DNA from: TC-15 sp034437275
GTDB lineage: Bacteria > Chloroflexota > Anaerolineae > Aggregatilineales > Aggregatilineaceae
Reading direction: 5' to 3'
Assembly (NCBI GenBank): GCA_034437275.1
Contig: DAOTUD010000169.1
Span: 1-27,833, forward strand
DNA: 27,833 nt
Position numbers and translations under genes: made by a program. Positions 7,339 through 13,127 of the stretch are shown one piece after another; the stretch's first letter is position 1; the number at the start of each line of letters is the position of its first letter. The notes beneath the pieces are model-generated. The model had not been told where the DNA came from and ran no database searches. It was given only the letters and a program-made list of their open reading frames with translations.

Positions 7339-8355
7339 CTATTCAACGGTAAACGTGAAATCCTCGCTGATCGCGGCGCGCCCCACGCCCAACGCGGACC
7401 CGGCGTGCCGCATGAACGACAGCCCGGCGACGTGCACGGTGATCGTCCACTCGCCCGGCGGCAGCGCGACGTTTGCGCCGTAGTGGAAGCCGTAGTCCGG
7501 CGAGATGACGGGCTGCGCGCGCGCCTCGAACGATTCATCGCCCTGCGCAAACGTCAGCGTGACCTCCGCGCCGGGCAGTTTTTCCTCGTAGTTGACGGCA
7601 TGGTCGGTCACGTCGACCACGAAGTAGTGGCTGGCGTCGCCGGTCGCGACGGTTGCCCCGTCGGCCTCGTACAGCGGCACCGCGTCCGGCTCGTAGCTGA
7701 GCGTGACATGCAAGCCCTGGCCGATGAAGTCGCCGATGGTCTGCACGCCGCTCGCCTTGCCGGTGACGTTGCCTGCATCGTCCAGCGTGAAGCTGCCCGC
7801 CCACGTGACCGGCTCGCTCCACAGGTTTTGTGCGCCGTCCTGGCGCAGGGCCTGCACCGGGCTGACCGTGACCGTCCAGTCGTAGGTCGCGCCGTTGGGC
7901 ACCAGGTAGTTGTCGCCGAAGTGATAGCCGTGCCCCGGGGCGTACATGGCGGGCGCGTCGCGCGCGTCGATGTACACAGCGCCCGTCGCCTGGTCGCGCA
8001 CCGTCAGCGTGACGGTGACCGGCAGCCGTTCGCCCAGCGCCAGCCGCGCGTCGTTGACATCGACGGTGATGTGCTTGGCCTCGCCGGTCAGATCGCCGCC
8101 GCACAGCTCCAGCCGCCCCTCGTCGTTGAGTTGGTACAGCTCCGCTGCGTCCGAGACGTTCATGATCAACTGCATGTCGTTTTTCATCGTGCTGACCAGC
8201 CCGTAGCCGTGCGAATGGGGCGGCAGATCGAGCGTGGTGGGGCCGCACTCGTCCGCGTCCTCGCCCGGAGTGTAGATCAGCAGCGCCGCGACCGCGACCG
8301 GCAGCAGTACCGCGATGAAGATAGCCGGAAAGATGAACAGTTTTTTGCCTTGCAT
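7339..8355 (-). CDS. Secreted protein with two P19/Tp34-like metal-binding domains
   Basis: A 338-aa exported protein. The ATG at 8355 is preferred because GTGGAG precedes it and an export signal follows directly; an in-frame ATG at 8391 would add 12 polar residues. Two similar domains are visible: one with PPHSHGYGL, HITVDV, LP and GYHFGDNYLVPNG, and one with HYFVVDV, LP and GFHYGANVALPPGEW. The G-x-HYG-x-N motif followed by a strand is typical of the P19/Tp34 iron-transport family (Iron_transport), which binds copper and iron. Known members are single-domain, so the tandem form is unusual. It is first in the copper set, so a role in metal capture is likely. Confidence 0.7.
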   Translation of the reverse strand: MQGKKLFIFPAIFIAVLLPVAVAALLIYTPGEDADECGPTTLDLPPHSHGYGLVSTMKNDMQLIMNVSDAAELYQLNDEGRLELCGGDLTGEAKHITVDVNDARLALGERLPVTVTLTVRDQATGAVYIDARDAPAMYAPGHGYHFGDNYLVPNGATYDWTVTVSPVQALRQDGAQNLWSEPVTWAGSFTLDDAGNVTGKASGVQTIGDFIGQGLHVTLSYEPDAVPLYEADGATVATGDASHYFVVDVTDHAVNYEEKLPGAEVTLTFAQGDESFEARAQPVISPDYGFHYGANVALPPGEWTITVHVAGLSFMRHAGSALGVGRAAISEDFTFTVE

Positions 8356-8395
8356 GGATTCTCCACTGTGACTGTCTATGATACACGTCAATGCA

Positions 8396-8539
8396 CCTCA
8401 TCCCCAGTTTGGCGCATTGCCCACGCTATACCCAGTGAGTCACGGATTCGTTGAATGGCCCTCACCCTTTCGACTGGCGTCGGGTCCTGGGGATGAGGGC
8501 TGAATCGGCGCAAGAGACATCCAAAATCGTGATTCACTG
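8396..8539. repeat. Interleaved inverted repeats between PCD and the P19-like gene
   Basis: CCTCATCCCCAG (8396-8407) pairs perfectly with CTGGGGATGAGG (8487-8498), enclosing 79 bases. CAGTGAGTCACG (8433-8444) pairs with CGTGATTCACTG (8528-8539) at 11 of 12 positions. GCCCTCACCC (8458-8467) can also pair with the GATGAGGGC end. The arms overlap, so the structures exclude each other. It may be a small mobile repeat, or an intergenic terminator for the PCD gene, whose stop is just upstream on the minus strand. Confidence 0.5.
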
Positions 8540-8547
8540 CTACCGCG

Positions 8548-8838
8548 TTATTCGTACTGTGGCAGGGCGTCGATCTGGCGGATCAGCACGAAGTCTTTGT
8601 CCGTGATGCCGCCCTCGCTGTGCGTCATGAGGCTGACGCGCAGATGCTTGTAGCCGTGAATCAGCAGGTCGGGATGGTGGTCGGCGGCCTGGGCCAGATG
8701 CCCGATCGCGTTGGCGAACAGCATGACCTGCATGAAGTTCTTGAGCGTGTAGTCGGCGTGCAACTGCCCATCATCGCCGAGCGACCAATTTGGATGATCG
8801 GCCAGATGTTGTTTAATCTCTGTGGTAGTGAATGGCAT
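8548..8838 (-). CDS. phhB: 4a-hydroxytetrahydrobiopterin dehydratase (PCD/DCoH)
   Basis: A 96-aa cytoplasmic enzyme of typical family length. It removes water from 4a-hydroxytetrahydropterin so that the pterin cofactor can be recycled. The active-site motif HHPDL (H54, H55) and the later THSEGGITDKD (H73) are present. A very good ribosome site, AAGGAGG, lies before the ATG. It is divergent from folE, which makes the pterin precursor, so the two share an upstream region. No aromatic amino acid hydroxylase is in the window. The gene might serve pterin recycling for another enzyme or molybdopterin-related chemistry, which cannot be decided here. Confidence 0.9.
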   Translation of the reverse strand: MPFTTTEIKQHLADHPNWSLGDDGQLHADYTLKNFMQVMLFANAIGHLAQAADHHPDLLIHGYKHLRVSLMTHSEGGITDKDFVLIRQIDALPQYE

Positions 8839-8861
8839 ACAATATCCTCCTTTTTGCTTGT

Positions 8862-8941
8862 GCAGATTACGCAGATTATAAGGAAATTGAGCCGTGATGC
8901 GATGCTGGTGAGGATTTTTATCACCGAAATTTGCGTAATCT
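8862..8941. repeat. Inverted-repeat element in the PCD-folE divergent region
   Basis: AGATTACGCA (8864-8873) pairs perfectly with TGCGTAATCT (8932-8941). The left arm is part of a direct repeat, GCAGATTA at 8862-8869 and 8871-8878. The arms enclose 58 bases with no obvious coding. GCAGATTACGCAGATTA-like words recur in intergenic repeats of several bacterial genomes, from memory. Alternatively the arms are binding sites for a regulator of both genes. Confidence 0.45.
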
Positions 8942-9011
8942 AATGTGAATCTATGATGTTTTTAAAGGTCCCCTAATGCCAGTCACGTATCTTTTAAGAC
9001 GTTGCTGCATC

Positions 9012-9020
9012 TAATATATT
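9012..9020 (+). promoter_or_regulatory. Possible -10 region for folE
   Basis: An AT-rich island with overlapping TAATAT and TATATT lies about 45 bases before the folE ATG. No convincing -35 is found at 16-18 bases, so this is only a weak candidate. Confidence 0.25.
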
Positions 9021-9065
9021 GTAACGGCAAGCTCTAATCACCTAACACAGAAAGGTCGGGGTTAT

Positions 9066-9716
9066 ATGAACGGCAACGGCAAGCACGAGGGATACTTGTA
9101 CGAAGAAGCCGAAAAGATCGCTACTCAGGAATTTGAGAGCATAACATCCAAGTCCGCCGTAGAAGACGCGGTCCGCCTGATTTTGCAGCACGTGGGCGAG
9201 GACCCCACGCGCGACGGGCTGCTGCGCACGCCGCACCGTGTCGCGAAAATGTACGACGAACTGCTGGAAGGCTATCGCCAGGACGCCGAAACGCTGATCA
9301 ACGGCGCGATGTTCGAGGTGGAATATGGCGAGGGCGAAATGGTGATGGTGGCCAACATCGACTATAACTCGATGTGCGAGCACCACATGCTGCCTTTCGT
9401 GGGCAAGGTGCACGTGGCGTACATCCCGCGCAAGAAAGTTGTCGGCCTCAGCAAGATTCCGCGCATCGTGGATATGTTTGCGCGGCGTTTGCAGGTCCAG
9501 GAGCGCATGACCAACGAGATCGCCGATACGCTGGAAGAACACCTGGACCCGGTCGGCGTGATGGTCATGGTCGAGGGGCAGCACAGCTGCGCGGCGCTGC
9601 GCGGCGTGAAGAAGCACGGCGTCAACATGGTGACGGTCGCCAAGCGCGGCGAGTTCCGCACCAACCGCGACCTCGTCGATGATTTCCACCGGATGCTGCG
9701 GCAGCATGAGGACTAG
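9066..9716 (+). CDS. folE: GTP cyclohydrolase I
   Basis: A 216-aa cytoplasmic enzyme converting GTP to 7,8-dihydroneopterin triphosphate, the first step of folate and tetrahydropterin synthesis. The zinc and active-site residues are C104 and H107 (SMCEHHMLP), and C175 in GQHSCAALRGV, where many homologues read HLCMMMRGV. The conserved DPTRDGLLRTPHRVA and the LSKIPRIVDMFARRLQVQERMT block are intact. AGAAAGGTCGGGG precedes the ATG. The length is standard. It is followed by a clear terminator, so it is a single-gene transcript divergent from the PCD gene. Confidence 0.96.
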   Translation: MNGNGKHEGYLYEEAEKIATQEFESITSKSAVEDAVRLILQHVGEDPTRDGLLRTPHRVAKMYDELLEGYRQDAETLINGAMFEVEYGEGEMVMVANIDYNSMCEHHMLPFVGKVHVAYIPRKKVVGLSKIPRIVDMFARRLQVQERMTNEIADTLEEHLDPVGVMVMVEGQHSCAALRGVKKHGVNMVTVAKRGEFRTNRDLVDDFHRMLRQHED

Positions 9717-9740
9717 ACGCCCACATTCCGCGACAACCAC

Positions 9741-9786
9741 ACGCCCGGCCCATCGCAGTCGACCGATTGCGAGGCCGGGCGTTTTT
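9741..9786 (+). terminator. Rho-independent terminator after folE
   Basis: ACGCCCGGCC (9741-9750) pairs with GGCCGGGCGT (9773-9782). An inner TCGCAGT/ATTGCGA stem continues the hairpin. Five T lie at the end of the stem. It starts 24 bases after the folE stop and separates folE from the convergent LapA-like gene. Confidence 0.88.
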
Positions 9787-9811
9787 CGTGGGTGATCGGT
9801 GGTGCGGCGGA

Positions 9812-10198
9812 TTATGTCTCGTCCCCGGCGGCGTCCTGATCGCCGCTGTCGCCAGTATCGCCGGGGCCTTGTGCCTGCCCCTTGCCGGGGGCCGGCGGCG
9901 TGCTCCGGTCGTGTTGGCGGGGTTTCGCGGCGGATGAGGCCGGGGCCGGTTTCGTTCTGCGCTTGCGGAAGCGGCGGCGCAGCCGGTAAGCGAGGAACAG
10001 CCCCAGCAGCAGCCCGGCCAGCGTCGAGACCAGGATCACGATAATCGTCGGCACGTCCACCTCAAGCATCAAAAACTGCACGTGGATCGTGGCGGTGTTT
10101 TGCAGCATGAACACGATCAACAGGAACAACCCCGCCACCACCAGCGCAATCTCGATCCGGTTCCATGCGGCGCGGATGGTGGTAATCACATTTGACAT
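9812..10198 (-). CDS. LapA-like (DUF1049) small membrane protein
   Basis: A 128-aa protein with two membrane helices (about residues 15-35 and 47-69) joined by LQNTATIHVQFLMLEVDVP. This is the hallmark of the LapA/DUF1049 domain. After the second helix comes a strongly basic segment (RLRRRFRKRRTK) and a disordered Pro/Gly/Asp tail. In enterobacteria LapA acts in lipopolysaccharide assembly control, but the domain also occurs in bacteria without LPS, where its role is unknown. GGGGGG lies shortly before the ATG. It is 40 bases downstream of the secreted helical-repeat gene on the same strand and may be co-transcribed. Confidence 0.82.
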   Translation of the reverse strand: MSNVITTIRAAWNRIEIALVVAGLFLLIVFMLQNTATIHVQFLMLEVDVPTIIVILVSTLAGLLLGLFLAYRLRRRFRKRRTKPAPASSAAKPRQHDRSTPPAPGKGQAQGPGDTGDSGDQDAAGDET

Positions 10199-10238
10199 AG
10201 TGCCCCCCTGATAATCAGCAATCCATCGAGCAAAATGC

Positions 10239-11183
10239 TCACTCTGGCAGCGTGCAGTCGCGCCCGCAGAAGCTCGCCATCGTTTCGGTATAGTCTGTCG
10301 CGCCGATCAGCGCGTAGTTGTCGATGGCCATCTGGTAGAACGGGATCGCGTCGGCGATGTCGGCGGTGTTGGCGCGGCGCGCGGCGGCCAGCGCGATGTT
10401 GGCCGGGTCGTTCAGCGCTTCGGCGAGGCCCTGCGCGCAGCCATAATAGCGGGCGGCGATCTCAAGCTGGTCGAGCATCTGGTACAGTTCGCCCAGGCGC
10501 AGGTACAGCACCGGCGACTTGACCAGCGGGCGTTCGGTGCCGCTGGGCGGCTGGACCGGCTGCCCGGCGCGCTGGCAGCCCAGGCCTTCCAGCCCCAGCA
10601 GGACGTTGACCGCGTCGAAGGTCACGCCGGCCTCACGGTACAGGCTGGACAGCGCAAAGGCTTTGACGTCGTCCGCGACCGGCAGCGCATCGATCACGGC
10701 GACGCGCTCGGTGATCAACGCTTGCTTATCGCCCTCCAGCGGGACCAGGTCGTACTGGCCGGGGGCGTTGATGTCGTCCGGCGCGGGCGACGTGTCGGCG
10801 ATGGTGACGGTGGCCGGGCCTTCATCGGGCAGCCAGGCCGGATCGCCGGGGTAGAAGAAGGCCGGGTCGACGGGGCGCTCGGGGCAGTCCGGCACCCCGG
10901 CGCTGCGCTGCTCGCTGAGCGTCAGGTCGGCGCACAGGATCACGATCGTGGTGTCGGGGGGCAGCTCGAAGTAATCGTTGGAGCGCAGGCTGGTGGCGGG
11001 CAGCAAGGGCGCGAAATCGGTCACGCCCCATTCCAGGCGGTTGAAGACCGCGTTTTCGATGTCGCCTTCCACGCTCAGCACCAGGTGCGCGGGGGCGGGT
11101 TCATCGTCGTACTGGGCCGCCGCGCCCAGCGCTGCCGCCAGGGCTGCGATCAGAACCAGGGTGATTGAAATCAGGGTACGCAT
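10239..11183 (-). CDS. Secreted protein with N-terminal FecR-like region and TPR-like C-terminus
   Basis: A 314-aa exported protein with a signal peptide at about residues 1-23 (cleavage after AAA). Residues 33-100 read like the short strand pattern of FecR-type domains, but this is weak. Residues about 215-300 form helical pairs typical of TPR-like repeats (LYLRLGELYQMLDQLEIAARYYGCAQGL, in part). Several cysteines (CADL, PDCPE, GCQ, FCGRDC) suggest disulfides outside the cell. It is next to a TPR membrane protein and a secreted WD40 protein, all on the minus strand. No function can be assigned. A possible promoter is at 11262-11292. Confidence 0.75.
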   Translation of the reverse strand: MRTLISITLVLIAALAAALGAAAQYDDEPAPAHLVLSVEGDIENAVFNRLEWGVTDFAPLLPATSLRSNDYFELPPDTTIVILCADLTLSEQRSAGVPDCPERPVDPAFFYPGDPAWLPDEGPATVTIADTSPAPDDINAPGQYDLVPLEGDKQALITERVAVIDALPVADDVKAFALSSLYREAGVTFDAVNVLLGLEGLGCQRAGQPVQPPSGTERPLVKSPVLYLRLGELYQMLDQLEIAARYYGCAQGLAEALNDPANIALAAARRANTADIADAIPFYQMAIDNYALIGATDYTETMASFCGRDCTLPE

Positions 11184-11261
11184 GGGCTTCTATCTCCGTT
11201 CATGAATGATACCTACTGCGGGCGGGATGCAGCGCCGCCCAAACTTGGCCCTACGGTAACA

Positions 11262-11292
11262 AGTATACAGATTGCAGACGTTCCGATGCCAA
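11262..11292 (-). promoter_or_regulatory. Possible promoter for the secreted helical-repeat gene
   Basis: On the minus strand, TTGGCA and TATACT are 19 bases apart, longer than ideal. A TG directly precedes the -10. It lies about 80 bases before the ATG at 11183 and overlaps no coding sequence. Confidence 0.4.
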
Positions 11293-11304
11293 CTGCCCGC
11301 CGCG

Positions 11305-13041
11305 TCATGGGTTTTGCACGGGCTGGGGGGCAGGCTGGCCCAGGTCGGGCGGTGGTTGGTCCAGCCCGTAGTTGTCCAGGCACGAATGCCCGTCGCGGAC
11401 CGCGTTCAGGCGGCGGGCGGCCTCGTCGCGCCAGGTGTCCTGGCGGCTGTTCCTGGACTGCTCATTGCGGACCTTCTGCCATTCGCGCTGGGCCAGCTCG
11501 ATGGTGGCCTCGCTGTCGCACAGCGTGTCGTAGGTCAGCGCCAGGTAGTAGTGCAGGTTCATCTCGGTGCTGAGCACGAAGGGGCGCAGGTCGTCGTTGG
11601 GGCCGCACGACAGGTCGAGCGGGTCGTTGGTGCCATCACCGTCATAGCCTTCCGGCAGGCTGGCCTCGATCTCATCGAACAATACGCCGGCTTCGGCCAG
11701 ATTGGCTTCGGCCTGCATGGTTGCGTCATTTTCCAGGTAGCTGCGCCCGCGCGCCAGCCGCAGCAGGTACTCCATCTGGTCGAATTCTGGCACGGTGTCG
11801 ATGCGCGGCAGGAAGTCAGTCTTTCCGGCAACTTCGTCGGCTGCGGCCACCGTCAGCAGGTTCAGCCCGTCCTCCAGCAGCTTGAGCGCCTTGTCGTATT
11901 CGCCCTCGTCGCTGTAGAGTTCGGCTAGGTGATAGCGCGCCAGCAGCAGCCGCGAGTCGGCCTCCAGCACGCGCTCGAACACGGTGCGCGCGTTGTCCGG
12001 CGAGCCGAGCGTCTGGTACAGGCAGCCCACCTCCAGCATCGACGCAGCGTAGGGGTCGGGGTCCAGCCGCGCGGCGGATTCGAGGTACAGTTCGGCTTCG
12101 GCGGCGTTCCCGGAATTGATGGCGCGCTGCCCGAAGGCGTTGTAGACCACCGCTGCCGCCGGCGGAGCCAGGAAGTAGAACATCACGATCACGATGAAGA
12201 ACAGCGTGGCCAGCATAAACGCCACGCGGCCCTCCCAGCCCCCGCTGACGCCCTGGCGCAGCAGTTCGTCGAGCAGTTCGCGCCCCGCCAGGATGCTGCC
12301 CAGTCCCAGCCCGACCTGCGCGACCACCGAGGCCCCGGACAGCAGGTCCGGCCCGTTGATCGCCAGCCGTTGCGCCAGCAGCGTGATCAGCACCACCGAG
12401 GCCAGCGCCGGGATGAGCGCCATGATAAGCCAGAAGGTGTTGGTACGGCGGGCGCGTTTGGCGCGCGGATAGTTGAGGTACCACCACCAGTGTGATGGGT
12501 CCGGCGCGGACGGTTGGGCCTCGCGCAGTTCGCTGGGCGACAGGTCGGCGACCGCCAGCGCGCGCTGCCCGACCTTTTGCAGCCGGTTCTCGTTTTGCAT
12601 CACGAAGGACAGTGTCGCGCGCTTGGACTGGTAGGTCGCGCCGTCCTCGCGTTCCAGCGATTCCTGCACATGATCGCGCGCCCACAGCAGTTCCAGCAGC
12701 AGGGTGCGGATGCGCGCGCGGCGCTTGATCTCCGGCCCGCCCATGATCACCGGCTTCTGCTGAATGAAGCGCACCAGGCCGTTTTTGATGTGATGCAGTT
12801 GTTCGTCGATCTCTCGCCAGATGGCTCCGAAGAAGCGCTTAAACCCACGCCACATCGCCAGCGGAAACAGCAGGATCACCTTGACCAACACCTGGCCCCA
12901 GGCGATCTGCTCCGGGTCGATCTCGACCGGCTCGCTGTCGGGTTTGGGCAGCTCCTGCTCCAGGTTGCCCAGCGCCATTTCGTAGGCGACCTGAGCTTCG
13001 GAGAGATCCATCGTTTCGGCTGAGGGCTGTCTGTTTTCCAT
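11305..13041 (-). CDS. TPR-repeat membrane protein
   Basis: A 578-aa protein. The N-terminal third is mostly helical and probably cytoplasmic, with a hydrophobic patch at about 51-64. Clear membrane helices lie at about 202-224 and 272-294, with a possible further one near 235-253. Past residue 300 come TPR units: AEAELYLESAARLDPD, SPDNARTVFERVLEAD and GEYDKALKLLEDGL, then a further helical pair near 490-520. The TPRs should face outside or the opposite side from the N-terminus. The tail is Pro-rich. A good ribosome site (TTGAGGAGAGG) precedes the ATG. Its neighbours suggest an envelope scaffold, which is inference. Confidence 0.82.
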   Translation of the reverse strand: MENRQPSAETMDLSEAQVAYEMALGNLEQELPKPDSEPVEIDPEQIAWGQVLVKVILLFPLAMWRGFKRFFGAIWREIDEQLHHIKNGLVRFIQQKPVIMGGPEIKRRARIRTLLLELLWARDHVQESLEREDGATYQSKRATLSFVMQNENRLQKVGQRALAVADLSPSELREAQPSAPDPSHWWWYLNYPRAKRARRTNTFWLIMALIPALASVVLITLLAQRLAINGPDLLSGASVVAQVGLGLGSILAGRELLDELLRQGVSGGWEGRVAFMLATLFFIVIVMFYFLAPPAAAVVYNAFGQRAINSGNAAEAELYLESAARLDPDPYAASMLEVGCLYQTLGSPDNARTVFERVLEADSRLLLARYHLAELYSDEGEYDKALKLLEDGLNLLTVAAADEVAGKTDFLPRIDTVPEFDQMEYLLRLARGRSYLENDATMQAEANLAEAGVLFDEIEASLPEGYDGDGTNDPLDLSCGPNDDLRPFVLSTEMNLHYYLALTYDTLCDSEATIELAQREWQKVRNEQSRNSRQDTWRDEAARRLNAVRDGHSCLDNYGLDQPPPDLGQPAPQPVQNP

Positions 13042-13074
13042 ATTCTACCTCTCCTCAAGCCTTCGCTTTCTCGT

Positions 13075-13103
13075 AGTGTAACACAGCCGCCGGGTGCCAA
13101 CAA
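13075..13103 (-). promoter_or_regulatory. Promoter candidate for the TPR membrane protein gene
   Basis: On the minus strand, TTGTTG (-35) and TACACT (-10) are 17 bases apart and about 35 bases before the ATG at 13041. It lies in the short gap after the WD40 gene, so the TPR gene may have its own transcript as well as read-through. Confidence 0.5.
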
Positions 13104-13127
13104 TGCGCCGGGCGTGCGGCGGATAAC

